Shown here piece after piece: positions 8,293 through 16,596 of a DNA stretch of 64,000 nucleotides. Origin of the DNA: JAZDFC01 sp043808235 (lineage in GTDB: Bacteria > Bacteroidota > Ignavibacteria > Ignavibacteriales > Melioribacteraceae); NCBI GenBank assembly GCA_043808235.1, contig JAZDFC010000068.1, positions 1 through 64,000 on the forward strand. The letters run 5' to 3'. Within the stretch, counting starts at the first letter, position 1. Each line of letters begins with the position of its first letter. Below the pieces are notes generated by a model that was given only the letters and a program-made list of their open reading frames with translations, did no database searches and was not told the DNA's origin. A program made the translations under genes and the position numbers.

Positions 8293-8511
8293 TTATTTGT
8301 ATCTATAAGTAATTCTACCTTTATTTAAATCGTAAGGCGATAATTCAACAGCTACTTTGTCGCCTACTAAAATTTTTATAAAATGCATACGCATTTTTCC
8401 TGAAATATGAGCAAGTATTTCATGTCCGTTTTCGAGCTTTACTTTAAAATTTGCATTTGGTAAAGTCTCCGTAACAGCTCCGTCAATTTTAATCGGTCCT
8501 TGCTTTGCCAT
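8293..8511 (-). CDS. infA: Translation initiation factor IF-1
   Basis: 72-residue S1/OB-fold protein that binds the 30S A site during initiation. It starts MAKQGPIKIDGAVTETLPNA and contains FKVKLENGHEILAHISGKMR and DLNKGRITYRYK. The ATG at 8511-8509 fits the family; an in-frame TTG at 8520 would add three residues and overlap map. With the ATG chosen, the gap to the map stop codon is 2 nt, indicating translational coupling. Confidence 0.96.
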   Translation of the reverse strand: MAKQGPIKIDGAVTETLPNANFKVKLENGHEILAHISGKMRMHFIKILVGDKVAVELSPYDLNKGRITYRYK

Positions 8512-8513
8512 AA

Positions 8514-9275
8514 TTAACAAATACTCAATATTTCAGCTTTGCCGTCAATAACGGCAATTGTATGTTCAAAATGTGCCGAGGGCGAACTATCTGCAGTTAA
8601 TACTGTCCATCCGTCTTCGGCTGTTATAACTTTATATGTACCGGCATTTATCATCGGCTCAATTGCCAACGTCATACCGTTCTTTATCGTTGCCCCGGAA
8701 TTCTTTTTTCCGTAATTGGGTATCTGCGGATCTTCATGCAATCTTTTACCAACTCCGTGTCCGCATAACTCCCGAACAACCGAAAATCCGTAGCTCTCAA
8801 CGTAGGATTGAACTGCAAATGAAATATCACCGATTTTATTTTTCGGTACCGCTTGCTCAATCCCAAGGTAAAGTGATTTCTCCGTTACTTCCATCAGCTT
8901 CTTTTTTTCTTCAGAAATTTCACCGACGGCAACCGTTAATGCTGCATCGCCGAAATAGCCGTGTTTTTCAACACCAACATCGAGAGAAACAATATCACCT
9001 TCTTCAAGAATTCTATCCCCGGGTATCCCGTGAACAACTTCATCATTTACAGAACAACAGATTGAAGCAGGAAAATTTTGAGAAACCGATTGCGAATAAC
9101 CTTTGAAAGCTGGTATTGCGCTGTTACTCAAAATATAATCTTCAGCAATCCGATCTAATTCGATGGTATGAATACCGGGTCGAATTTTACTTTTTAACAA
9201 CTGCAAAGTTTCGGCTACAATTTGGCAACTGATTCGAATGAAATCAATTTCTTTCTTAGATTTAATAAGAATCAA
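8514..9275 (-). CDS. map: Methionine aminopeptidase, type I
   Basis: Removes the initiator Met from nascent proteins; dinuclear metal enzyme of the pita-bread fold. 253 residues. Visible features are CCSVNDEVVHGIPG with the substrate His, the first metal Asp in SLDVGVEKHGYFGDAALT, the metal His in LCGHGVGKRLHEDP, Glu in LAIEPMINAG and Glu in HFEHTIAVID. It lacks the N-terminal zinc/SH3 extension (type Ia). It sits between secY and infA, 4 nt after secY, as in many spc operons. Confidence 0.97.
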   Translation of the reverse strand: MILIKSKKEIDFIRISCQIVAETLQLLKSKIRPGIHTIELDRIAEDYILSNSAIPAFKGYSQSVSQNFPASICCSVNDEVVHGIPGDRILEEGDIVSLDVGVEKHGYFGDAALTVAVGEISEEKKKLMEVTEKSLYLGIEQAVPKNKIGDISFAVQSYVESYGFSVVRELCGHGVGKRLHEDPQIPNYGKKNSGATIKNGMTLAIEPMINAGTYKVITAEDGWTVLTADSSPSAHFEHTIAVIDGKAEILSIC

Positions 9276-9279
9276 ATTA

Positions 9280-10620
9280 TTAGCCTCTGCGACCCCGCAA
9301 CTTTCCGGATTTCATAAATCCGTCATAATGCCTCATCAACAAATGAGATTCTACCTGCGAAAGAGTATCGAGAGCAACACCAACAACGATGAGCAAACTC
9401 GTACCGCCAAAGAAAGAGGCAAATCCTTGTGATACTCCCATTCTCGAAACAAACGTTGGGAGAATAGCAATAATCGCGAGGAAAATAGAACCCGGCAAAG
9501 TTATCTTTGTTAAAATATTATCAATGAACTCGGAGGTTTGTTTACCCGGACGAACACCCGGAACAAATCCACCTTGCTTCTTCATATTTTCTGCTACGTC
9601 CTGCGGATTGAAGGCAATAGCAGTATAAAAATAAGTAAAGAACACAATTAAAAGCGCATAAATAAATGAATACGTATACGAAGTATAACTAAAATACCCC
9701 GCCATTGTCTGTGCAAATCCACTATCCGGGAAAAATGAAAGGATAGTATTTGGAATAAACATAATTGCCTGAGCAAAAATGATTGGCATAACTCCGGCTG
9801 TATTCACACGAAGCGGTATATATTGTGTAACACCGCCGTAAACTTTTCTACCAACAACTCTTTTGGCATATTGAACAGGAATTCTACGAGTACCCTGTGT
9901 AACAAGTACGATTCCGGCAATAATAAAAACTAACAGAATAAAGAATATCAACTGAATGATAATATTACTTGTACCCGATAAAATTAATCTTGCCTCATCA
10001 AGCATCGCAAACGGGAATCTATCAATGATACCAATAAAAATTATTAAAGAAATTCCGTTACCAAGTCCTTTATCCGTAATCTGCTCGCCCATCCACATAA
10101 GGAACATTGTTCCGGTGGTGAGAATAATAACCGATGAAACAATAAAACCAATACCTCTAATTCCATCCGGTACTATCGGCATTCCATTGTGGTTCATGTT
10201 CATCAATACACCGGTTACAATTCCTAAAGCATTGAAACCACCAATTAATACAGTACCGTATCTTGTTAATTGATTAATTTTCTTTCTTCCGTCTTCCCCT
10301 TCTCTCTGTAATTTTTGGAAGTAGGGAATAACCGCTCCTGCTAACTGCAGAATAATAGATGCACTGATATAAGGCATTATGCCAAGAGCGAAAATTGCGG
10401 CATTATTAAAAGCGCCGCCAACAAACAAATCGTAAAGTCCGAATAAAGTATCGGAAGAACGGTTTTCCATCGCCTGGGCTAATAATGTAGCATCGATACC
10501 CGGAAGTGTAATGTGTGAACCGACTCGAACGATTACTAAAAGTGAGAGAGTATAAAAAATTCTCTGCCGTAATTCGTGAATCTTAAAAATATTTCGGAAT
10601 GTGTCTTGAAATCGTCCCAT
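9280..10620 (-). CDS. secY: Protein translocase subunit SecY
   Basis: Channel subunit of the SecYEG translocon in the inner membrane. 446 residues with about ten membrane segments, e.g. GIMPYISASIILQLAGA, FNALGIVTGVLM and IIAGIVLVTQGTRRIPVQYA. The cytoplasmic loop QGGFVPGVRPGKQT is the conserved ribosome/SecA-contact region. Its ATG overlaps the rplO stop by one base (TAATG), so translation is coupled. SecE of the same complex is encoded at 35310-35492. Confidence 0.98.
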   Translation of the reverse strand: MGRFQDTFRNIFKIHELRQRIFYTLSLLVIVRVGSHITLPGIDATLLAQAMENRSSDTLFGLYDLFVGGAFNNAAIFALGIMPYISASIILQLAGAVIPYFQKLQREGEDGRKKINQLTRYGTVLIGGFNALGIVTGVLMNMNHNGMPIVPDGIRGIGFIVSSVIILTTGTMFLMWMGEQITDKGLGNGISLIIFIGIIDRFPFAMLDEARLILSGTSNIIIQLIFFILLVFIIAGIVLVTQGTRRIPVQYAKRVVGRKVYGGVTQYIPLRVNTAGVMPIIFAQAIMFIPNTILSFFPDSGFAQTMAGYFSYTSYTYSFIYALLIVFFTYFYTAIAFNPQDVAENMKKQGGFVPGVRPGKQTSEFIDNILTKITLPGSIFLAIIAILPTFVSRMGVSQGFASFFGGTSLLIVVGVALDTLSQVESHLLMRHYDGFMKSGKLRGRRG

Positions 10621-11084
10621 TAAGCTTTTATCTCTTTAATTGATCCGCCTGCTGCAATAATTTTTTCTTTAGCAGTTTTTGTGAATGCATGCGCTTCAAC
10701 AGAAACTTTTGCTTTTAATTCTCCGTCGCCAAGTATTTTATAAGGAGCTGCCGCTTTGGCGATCAGTCCGTTTTTAAATAAGGCAACAGCATTTACAACA
10801 TCGCCGTCGAATTTCTTTTCTTCAACCAATGTCTGTAGCGATGAAACATTAATAACCTGGTATTCAATCTTGAATATATTTGTAAATCCTCTTTTCGGAA
10901 CACGTCTTTGAAGAGGCATCTGACCGCCTTCAAACCAAGCGCGGAATTTAGCGCCCGAACGGGATTTCTGTCCGTTCTCGCCGCGCGTAGATGTGCCGCC
11001 ATGGCCGGAACCTTCGCCGCGACCGATTCTTTTTGGTTTTTTCTTTGAGCCTTTTGCGTATTGTAAATTGCTTAAAATATCCAT
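10620..11084 (-). CDS. rplO: Large ribosomal subunit protein uL15
   Basis: Late-assembling 50S protein. 154 residues. The Gly/Arg-rich N-terminal arm is typical (KGSKKKPKRIGRGEGSGHGG, TSTRGENGQKSRSGAKFRAW, FEGGQMPLQRRVPKRGF), followed by the globular domain ending with GGSIKEIKA. The stop codon overlaps the secY ATG; rpmD is 9 nt upstream. Confidence 0.97.
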   Translation of the reverse strand: MDILSNLQYAKGSKKKPKRIGRGEGSGHGGTSTRGENGQKSRSGAKFRAWFEGGQMPLQRRVPKRGFTNIFKIEYQVINVSSLQTLVEEKKFDGDVVNAVALFKNGLIAKAAAPYKILGDGELKAKVSVEAHAFTKTAKEKIIAAGGSIKEIKA

Positions 11085-11093
11085 GTGTTTACC

Positions 11094-11279
11094 TTACTCT
11101 TCAATTTCTTCAACAACAACTAAATGATGAACTTTATTTACCATTCCTCTTATCTGAGGAGTATCATTATGAATCTTCCAATAATTTGGCCTTCCAAGAC
11201 CAAGAGCTTCGATAGTTCTTTTCTGATCGACAGGCCTATCGATGATACTTCTAATTTGTTTGATTTTTATTTTCTTCAC
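11094..11279 (-). CDS. rpmD: Large ribosomal subunit protein uL30
   Basis: 61-residue 50S protein: KKIKIKQIRSIIDRPVDQKR, TIEALGLGRPNYWKIHNDTP, QIRGMVNKVHHLVVVEE. The 'IRGM' and 'GL.R' positions match the short bacterial uL30. Located 14 nt after rpsE and 9 nt before rplO. Confidence 0.96.
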   Translation of the reverse strand: MKKIKIKQIRSIIDRPVDQKRTIEALGLGRPNYWKIHNDTPQIRGMVNKVHHLVVVEEIEE

Positions 11280-11293
11280 CTTACTATCCTCGA

Positions 11294-11806
11294 TTAGCTT
11301 TGAAATAATTCAGCTATTGACATTCCGCGTTTTCTTGCCATCGTAAATGCATCAACTAAACTTAATAACCCGTTCAATGTTGCTTTAACCTGGTTATGAG
11401 GGTTACTTGAACCAAGAGACTTGGTTAAAATATCCTGAATACCTGCAGATTCCAACACTGCTCTAACACCACCGCCGGCAATCAGTCCGGTTCCGGGAGT
11501 TGCAGGTTTTAACAATACTTTACCTGCGCCAAACTTACCGAGTATTTCGTGAGGGATTGTACCTTTAACAATAGGAACGCGATAAACATTTTTCTTCGCA
11601 TCATCAATTCCCTTCGAAATTGCGTCAGTTACTTCATTGGCTTTACCAAGACCGACACCTACATGTCCGGCACCATCGCCAACAACAACAATGGCGTTGA
11701 AGCTGAAGCGGCGTCCGCCTTTAACAACTTTTGCTACACGATTAACGTGAACAATTTTTTCTTTTAAGTTTTCTAAACCGGAAACCTTTTTTGCCTTTAA
11801 TTTCAT
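11294..11806 (-). CDS. rpsE: Small ribosomal subunit protein uS5
   Basis: 30S protein important for decoding fidelity. 170 residues. The double-stranded RNA-binding-like domain contains VVKGGRRFSFNAIVVVGDG and GHVGVGLGKANEVTDAI. The C-terminal domain has GTGLIAGGGVRAVLESAGI and GSSNPHNQVKATLNGL. Unusually, the 123 nt between rplR and rpsE carry a tRNA-Gln gene, so the rpsE message must be released by tRNA processing. Confidence 0.97.
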   Translation of the reverse strand: MKLKAKKVSGLENLKEKIVHVNRVAKVVKGGRRFSFNAIVVVGDGAGHVGVGLGKANEVTDAISKGIDDAKKNVYRVPIVKGTIPHEILGKFGAGKVLLKPATPGTGLIAGGGVRAVLESAGIQDILTKSLGSSNPHNQVKATLNGLLSLVDAFTMARKRGMSIAELFQS

Positions 11807-11851
11807 AAAAATAAGTCACACAACTTGATTAATAAAATATTCAATTAACTT

Positions 11852-11925
11852 TGGCTGCCGAGAGAGGATTCGAACCTCTACAGACGCCTCCAAAGGGCGT
11901 AGTCCTACCATTAGACGACCCGGCA
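11852..11925 (-). tRNA. tRNA-Gln (UUG) inside the spc operon
   Basis: Reads TGCCGGG...CTCGGCA for the acceptor stem (one G-U pair). The D arm is GTC..GAC, the anticodon stem ACGCC/GGCGT encloses loop CTTTGGA (anticodon TTG), the T arm is AGAGG-TTCGAAT-CCTCT, and the discriminator G is followed by an encoded CCA. Its 5' end lies only 4 nt after the rplR stop codon and its 3' end 45 nt before rpsE, all on the same strand. It is almost certainly transcribed as part of the polycistronic ribosomal protein mRNA. Confidence 0.95.
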
Positions 11926-11929
11926 AAAC

Positions 11930-12295
11930 TCATATTACAACTCCGCCTTCTCGGATGCCTTCAGCAATAGCTTTAACTCTACCATGATATTCATAACCGC
12001 TTCTATCGAAAACTGCTTTTTCAATACCTTTTTCTTTTGCTTTTTGAGCAAGAAGTTTTCCAACTATTTTACTTTTTTCAGTTTTTGATTTTGCAATTTT
12101 TATATCATCAGCAATCTCTTTCGATTTACTCGATGCGGCAACCAATGTGGTGTGCTTCGAATCATCGACTATCTGAGCATATATCTGAGTAAGACTTCGA
12201 TAAATAGAAATCCTGGGTTGTTCAATTGTACCGAAAATTTTCTTACGAATTCTAATTTTCTTTTTTTCTCTTTTGGTATAATCTTTTTTAACCAT
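11930..12295 (-). CDS. rplR: Large ribosomal subunit protein uL18
   Basis: 5S rRNA-binding protein of the central protuberance. 121 residues: KKIRIRKKIFGTIEQPRISI, YRSLTQIYAQIVDDSKHTTL and the conserved C terminus FDRSGYEYHGRVKAIAEGIR, EGGVVI. It ends with TGA, and the tRNA-Gln gene begins 4 nt later. Confidence 0.97.
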   Translation of the reverse strand: MVKKDYTKREKKKIRIRKKIFGTIEQPRISIYRSLTQIYAQIVDDSKHTTLVAASSKSKEIADDIKIAKSKTEKSKIVGKLLAQKAKEKGIEKAVFDRSGYEYHGRVKAIAEGIREGGVVI

Positions 12296-12318
12296 AAGAA
12301 TCGAAACTCCTAATCTTA

Positions 12319-12855
12319 TTACGAACCTGCAGTTTTACCAGCTTTGCGAACAATAATTTCGCCAGCGTATTTAATTCCTTTACCTTTATACGGTTCCGGT
12401 TTTCTGAATGATCTGATTTTGGCTGCCATCAAACCAACTAATTCTTTATCGATACCGGTGATTTTAATTTGTGTCGGTACCGGAACTTCCAATTTAATTT
12501 CATCCGGAGGCATCAAAAATATCGGGTGCGAATAGCCAACAGTAAGCAATACATTTTTTCCCTTCAACTCAGCCTTGTAACCAACTCCAACAATTTCAAG
12601 TCCTTTCGTATATCCTTGTGTTACGCCAACAACTGCATTTTGAAGTAATGCTCGTGTTAATCCGTGCAAAGCTCTTGTATCTTTCAAGTCATCCGGACGG
12701 GTAACAATAATTTCATCACCTTGAACTTCGACTTTAATTTTAGGATGAACATCAACTTTAAGTTCGCCTAATTTACCTTTTATTTTGAATGAACCGTTTT
12801 CTTGAGTAACGGTAACATCTTTGATATTTATAGGTTTCTTACCTACTCGTGACAC
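12319..12855 (-). CDS. rplF: Large ribosomal subunit protein uL6
   Basis: 50S protein near the sarcin-ricin loop and factor-binding site. 178 residues in two related domains: MSRVGKKPINIKDVTVTQEN at the start, RALHGLTRALLQNAVVGVTQ, and the C-terminal signature EPYKGKGIKYAGEIIVRKAG. Normal spacing to rpsH (22 nt) and rplR (23 nt). Confidence 0.98.
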   Translation of the reverse strand: MSRVGKKPINIKDVTVTQENGSFKIKGKLGELKVDVHPKIKVEVQGDEIIVTRPDDLKDTRALHGLTRALLQNAVVGVTQGYTKGLEIVGVGYKAELKGKNVLLTVGYSHPIFLMPPDEIKLEVPVPTQIKITGIDKELVGLMAAKIRSFRKPEPYKGKGIKYAGEIIVRKAGKTAGS

Positions 12856-12877
12856 TTCGGAACCTCTTAAAATCTAA

Positions 12878-13273
12878 TTACCAAATATGGCAGACAACTT
12901 CTCCGCCGACGCCTTCTTTTTTAGCTTGTTTATCTGTAAGCAAACCTTTCGAAGTAGAAAGAATTGCCATACCAAGACCATTATATACTCTCGGCATTTC
13001 ATCCTTATTGATGTATCTTCGTAAACCGGGAGTGCTAATTCTTTTAATACCCGATATGGATGAAAGACCGGTAACATACTGAAGATGAATTCGCAAGATA
13101 TTTTGTTTATTATCTTCAATAACATTATAGTCTTTTACAAAATTGTTTTCCTTCAAAATTTTAGCGATAGTCACCTTCATCTTCGAAGAAGGAATATCAA
13201 CATATTTTTTTCGGGCATTAACAGCATTTCTAACTCTCGTTAGTAAATCGGAAATCGTATCGTTAACACGCAT
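12878..13273 (-). CDS. rpsH: Small ribosomal subunit protein uS8
   Basis: Central-domain 16S rRNA-binding protein, and in E. coli the repressor of the spc operon. 131 residues: NDTISDLLTRVRNAVNARKK, the middle ISTPGLRRYINKDEMPRVYN, and the C-terminal GLGMAILSTSKGLLTDKQAK with the conserved GGEVVCHIW end. Normal length and position between rpsN and rplF. Confidence 0.98.
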   Translation of the reverse strand: MRVNDTISDLLTRVRNAVNARKKYVDIPSSKMKVTIAKILKENNFVKDYNVIEDNKQNILRIHLQYVTGLSSISGIKRISTPGLRRYINKDEMPRVYNGLGMAILSTSKGLLTDKQAKKEGVGGEVVCHIW

Positions 13274-13290
13274 TAATATTAGCCTCCCTT

Positions 13291-13560
13291 TTACCAGCTT
13301 GCTTTTTTAACACCGGGAATTTCACCTTTCAAAGCCATTTCTCTAAAAACGAGCCTTGAGATCCCGAATTTTCTATAATAACCTCTTGGTCTTCCCGTCA
13401 TCAAACAACGGTTGTGCAAACGAACAGGCGAAGAACTTTTTGGTAATTTCTGAAATCCTTCATAATCGCCATTTGCTTTTAACTCTGCGCGGATGGCCGC
13501 GTATTTGTCAACCAACATTTGCTTATGATCTTGTCTTGCTTTTAAACACTTTCGTGACAT
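13291..13560 (-). CDS. rpsN: Small ribosomal subunit protein uS14 (zinc-independent form)
   Basis: 89-residue long form of uS14 without the CxxC zinc pairs. The visible Cys residues (Cys5 and a single Cys in RLHNRCLMTGRPRGYYRKFG) are not arranged as a zinc site, so it is the C- form. The C terminus SRLVFREMALKGEIPGVKKA is typical. Placed between rplE and rpsH as usual. Confidence 0.97.
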   Translation of the reverse strand: MSRKCLKARQDHKQMLVDKYAAIRAELKANGDYEGFQKLPKSSSPVRLHNRCLMTGRPRGYYRKFGISRLVFREMALKGEIPGVKKASW

Positions 13561-13568
13561 CGTTTACC

Positions 13569-14246
13569 TTATTTTCCTGTTTGAATTTCTTTCTTTCTAA
13601 ATGGAACTCCGAATGCTGCGAGTAATTCGAAAGCTTCGTTATCCGTATTAGCTGTGGTTACAAATGTAATATCCATTCCCCTTACTTTCGTAATTTTATC
13701 TACATTAATTTCGGGGAAAATAATTTGTTCTTTTAATCCAAGTGAATAGTTTCCTCTACCGTCGAATGATTTATCTGAAACTCCGCGAAAGTCTCTTACA
13801 CGCGGTAATGCAACCGAAATAAATCTATCAAGGAATTCATACATCATATTTGAACGCAGTGTTACCTTGGCTCCAATTTTCATACCTTCACGCAATTTGA
13901 AATTCGAAATTGATTTTTTCGAAATTCGGATGCTCGGTTTCTGTCCCGCAATTGCTTCGAGTTCTTTAGCAGCACCATCAAGTGCTTTTGAATCTTGAAC
14001 AGCTTCGCCAACACCAATGTTAAGAACAATCTTATCGAGCTTTGGAACTTGCATAATACTTTTATAAGAAAACTGTTTCATCAGTTTAGGAACTATTTCC
14101 GATTTATAAACACCAAACAAACGAGCTGGAATTTTTTCAGCTGGCGCTTTCTTTTCAGTTTTTTTTGCTTCAGGTTTTGCCGCTTCTGCTTTACCTTGCG
14201 TCTTTTTCGTTTTTTCCGGTGTTTCTGTTTTTGTTTGCTTTGCCAT
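13569..14246 (-). CDS. rplE: Large ribosomal subunit protein uL5 with basic N-terminal extension
   Basis: 5S rRNA and P-site tRNA contact protein. The core (about residue 44 to 225) is canonical: VPKLDKIVLNIGVGEAVQDS, RKSISNFKLREGMKIGAKVT-like segment, RDFRGVSDKSFDGRGNYSLG. It is preceded by about 43 residues of Lys/Ala/Glu/Pro/Thr-rich low-complexity sequence, making 225 against the usual ~180. The extension begins with ATG after a normal gap to rplX (21 nt). An internal ATG fitting the short form is not near the core start, so the extension is likely translated. Confidence 0.96.
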   Translation of the reverse strand: MAKQTKTETPEKTKKTQGKAEAAKPEAKKTEKKAPAEKIPARLFGVYKSEIVPKLMKQFSYKSIMQVPKLDKIVLNIGVGEAVQDSKALDGAAKELEAIAGQKPSIRISKKSISNFKLREGMKIGAKVTLRSNMMYEFLDRFISVALPRVRDFRGVSDKSFDGRGNYSLGLKEQIIFPEINVDKITKVRGMDITFVTTANTDNEAFELLAAFGVPFRKKEIQTGK

Positions 14247-14267
14247 TATAAAATTTCATCCTAAAAA

Positions 14268-14597
14268 TTAATGTGACAACATCTCGCCGCTGCGTACACT
14301 AACTCTAACGCTGCGTTTTTTACCTGTACGGTCATCTATTATTATTTTTTTTCCAATTCTTGTAGGTTCACCCGATTTTGGATCGAGAACCATTACATTT
14401 GTTACACTAACCGGCGCTTCTTTTTCTACAATACCGCCCTGAGGATTTTTCTGGGACGCTTTTGTATGTCTTTTACGAAGGTTAACTCCTTCAATTATTA
14501 CGCGTTCTTCTTTGGGAAACACTTTCAATACTTTTCCGGTTTTTCCTTTATAGTTTCCAGTTGTAACCATAACCATATCATCTTTACGAATTTTCAT
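14268..14597 (-). CDS. rplX: Large ribosomal subunit protein uL24
   Basis: Assembly initiator of the 50S subunit with a KOW motif: KDDMVMVTTGNYKGKTGKVL (residues ~5-24), then GVNLRKRHTKASQKNPQGGI and the C-terminal GKKRSVRVSVRSGEML. 109 residues. Its ATG directly abuts the rplN stop codon (0 nt), indicating coupled translation. Confidence 0.97.
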   Translation of the reverse strand: MKIRKDDMVMVTTGNYKGKTGKVLKVFPKEERVIIEGVNLRKRHTKASQKNPQGGIVEKEAPVSVTNVMVLDPKSGEPTRIGKKIIIDDRTGKKRSVRVSVRSGEMLSH

Positions 14598-14966
14598 TTA
14601 TAAAACCTCCGGCGCTAAGGAAATTATTTTCATAAAATTTTTATTTCGAAGTTCCCTTGCTACCGGTCCGAAGATACGGGTTCCGATAGGTTCGTTCTGA
14701 GCATTCAATAATACAGCCGCGTTTTCATCGAATCTTATATATGAACCATCTTTTCTCTTAACTTCTTTTTTTGTACGAACGATTACCGCACGGGAAACGT
14801 CGCCTTTTTTAACCCCGCCGCCAGGAGTAGCAGCCTTAACAGCCACAACAATTACATCTCCGACACTGGCATATCTTCTACTGCTGCCGCCGAGTACGCG
14901 GATGCATCTTACTCTTCTGGCTCCCGAATTATCGGCAACTACTAAATTGGTTTCTTCTTGAATCAT
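14598..14966 (-). CDS. rplN: Large ribosomal subunit protein uL14
   Basis: 50S intersubunit-face protein and target of the silencing factor RsfS. 122 residues: MIQEETNLVVADNSGARRVR, then CIRVLGGSSRRYASVGDVIV, KKGDVSRAVIVRTKKEVKRK and FGPVARELRNKNFMKIISLA. Normal length. Confidence 0.98.
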   Translation of the reverse strand: MIQEETNLVVADNSGARRVRCIRVLGGSSRRYASVGDVIVVAVKAATPGGGVKKGDVSRAVIVRTKKEVKRKDGSYIRFDENAAVLLNAQNEPIGTRIFGPVARELRNKNFMKIISLAPEVL

Positions 14967-14995
14967 TTTTAACTACTCCTTACAGAAATCGATTG

Positions 14996-15253
14996 CTACT
15001 TAGCTTTTTCTACAATTTCGACCAAACGCCATTTTTTATGTTTGCTCAACGGTCGGGTTTCCATAATTTTTACCACGTCGCCAATTCCACTTTCATTCTT
15101 TTCGTCATGCGCCATAAGCTTTGTGGTTTTCTTAAAATATTTTTTATAGATGGGATGAGCAACCCGTCTTTCAATTGCAACAACGATGCTCTTTTCCATC
15201 TTGTTTTTTATTACTATACCAACTTTGGTTTTTCGTGTTCCCCTTTGTTCCAT
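14996..15253 (-). CDS. rpsQ: Small ribosomal subunit protein uS17
   Basis: Primary 16S rRNA-binding protein with an OB fold. 85 residues: GTRKTKVGIVIKNKMEKSIV, HPIYKKYFKKTTKLMAHDEK and DVVKIMETRPLSKHKKWRLV. 17 nt after rpmC, 29 nt before rplN. Confidence 0.97.
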   Translation of the reverse strand: MEQRGTRKTKVGIVIKNKMEKSIVVAIERRVAHPIYKKYFKKTTKLMAHDEKNESGIGDVVKIMETRPLSKHKKWRLVEIVEKAK

Positions 15254-15270
15254 AGAGTCAGATTATACTC

Positions 15271-15483
15271 CTATTTATTTTCCGCTGATTTGGTCTTTAA
15301 TTCTCTTTCCATCAAAATTGTCTTCATCTTTGCGATGTCTCTGCGAACGTTTTTTAATTTTGCCGTGTTCGCAAGATTTTTAAGTTCATGCTGAAAACGA
15401 AGATCAATTAAATTTACTTCTTCTTCTTTTATTCTTTTCTGTAGTTCTTCGCTATTCATTTCGCGTATTTCATATATTTTCAT
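15271..15483 (-). CDS. rpmC: Large ribosomal subunit protein uL29
   Basis: 70-residue two-helix protein at the peptide exit, near the signal recognition particle and trigger factor docking site. It reads MKIYEIREMNSEELQKRIKE and LIDLRFQHELKNLANTAKLK, followed by RDIAKMKTILMERELK. Normal position after rplP (13 nt). Confidence 0.95.
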   Translation of the reverse strand: MKIYEIREMNSEELQKRIKEEEVNLIDLRFQHELKNLANTAKLKNVRRDIAKMKTILMERELKTKSAENK

Positions 15484-15496
15484 GTTGATCCTCGCT

Positions 15497-15919
15497 CTAT
15501 TTATTTTCGTAGTCGGGTCTTATCACGACTTTAGTTTTAATAGGCAGTTTATGCGATGCAATTCTAAATGCTTGTTCGGCGATTTCTTTTGAAACGCCGG
15601 CAACTTCAAACATAATTCTACCGGGTTTAACAACAGCCACCCAAAATTCCGGTGCGCCTTTTCCTTTACCCATACGAGTTTCGAGTGGTTTCTTTGAAAC
15701 CGGTTTATCCGGGAATATTCGAATCCAAACTTTTCCATCTCTTTTCATTTCCCTGCTCATCGCAACTCTGCATGCTTCAATTTGACGGCTCGTAATCCAA
15801 GCGGCTTCCATTGCCTTCAAACCGAAATCTCCAAAATTAACCAGGTGACCACGCGTAGCTACGCCCGCTCTTCTTCCGCGCTGGCTTTTTCTAAACTTAA
15901 CTCTTTTGGGCATTAACAT
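15497..15919 (-). CDS. rplP: Large ribosomal subunit protein uL16
   Basis: 50S protein near the A-site tRNA elbow. 140 residues: PKRVKFRKSQRGRRAGVATR, HLVNFGDFGLKAMEAAWITS, GKGKGAPEFWVAVVKPGRIM and the C-terminal ASHKLPIKTKVVI. Two ATGs are possible. AGGAG lies 8 nt before the upstream ATG (15919) and 14 nt before the family-standard one (15913), so spacing favours the N terminus MLMPKR; either is possible. The conserved Arg of the RMGKGKGAP loop (hydroxylation site in E. coli) is present. Confidence 0.96.
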   Translation of the reverse strand: MLMPKRVKFRKSQRGRRAGVATRGHLVNFGDFGLKAMEAAWITSRQIEACRVAMSREMKRDGKVWIRIFPDKPVSKKPLETRMGKGKGAPEFWVAVVKPGRIMFEVAGVSKEIAEQAFRIASHKLPIKTKVVIRPDYENK

Positions 15920-15940
15920 AAATGAAACTCCTGAAAACCT

Positions 15941-16582
15941 TTATTCTGAATATCTTTTACCTAATTTTTCACCACGGCAAATCCAGACTTTAATTCCGAT
16001 TGAGCCGTAAATTGTTTGAGCGGTAGCAGTCGAATAATCAATATCCGCTCTTATTGTATGAAGAGGAATTCTTCCTTCTTTATATTGTTCTGTTCTTGCC
16101 ATTTCAGCGCCGCCTAATCTACCCGCGCACATAATTCTTATTCCTTCAGCTCCCATTCGCATTGATGATGTAATAGCTGATTTCATAGCTCTTCTAAATG
16201 ATATTCTACCTTTTAACTGATTGGCTATATTTTCGGCAACTAAATATGCATCTAATTCAGGTCTTTTAATCTCTGTAATTTGAACCTTCACTTCAGTGTT
16301 CGAAATTTTCTTTAATTCTTCTTCCAACTGAGCAATTTCTTTTCCGCTCTTTCCAATAACCACACCGGGTCGGGAAGTATGAATTGTAAGAATAATATTC
16401 TTGGAAGTCCGGTTGATAATAATTTTCGATATACCTGCTTTTTCCAATCTCTTATGTATATACTGGCGAAGTCCTTTATCTTCCAGTAATTTTTTCGCAT
16501 AGCTTTTACTTTCATACCAATTGGAATCCCAGCCACGAATGATTCCTAATCTAAAACCTATTGGATGTGTTTTTTGACCCAA
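15941..16582 (-). CDS. rpsC: Small ribosomal subunit protein uS3
   Basis: Lines the mRNA entry tunnel. 213 residues. N-terminal MGQKTHPIGFRLGIIRGWDS; KH domain with GVVIGKSGKEIAQLEEELK (about 68-86); C-terminal domain with RAMKSAITSSMRMGAEGIRI and GRLGGAEMARTEQYKEGRIP. Normal order rplV-rpsC-rplP. Confidence 0.98.
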   Translation of the reverse strand: MGQKTHPIGFRLGIIRGWDSNWYESKSYAKKLLEDKGLRQYIHKRLEKAGISKIIINRTSKNIILTIHTSRPGVVIGKSGKEIAQLEEELKKISNTEVKVQITEIKRPELDAYLVAENIANQLKGRISFRRAMKSAITSSMRMGAEGIRIMCAGRLGGAEMARTEQYKEGRIPLHTIRADIDYSTATAQTIYGSIGIKVWICRGEKLGKRYSE

Positions 16583-16596
16583 AATATTCTCCCGGA

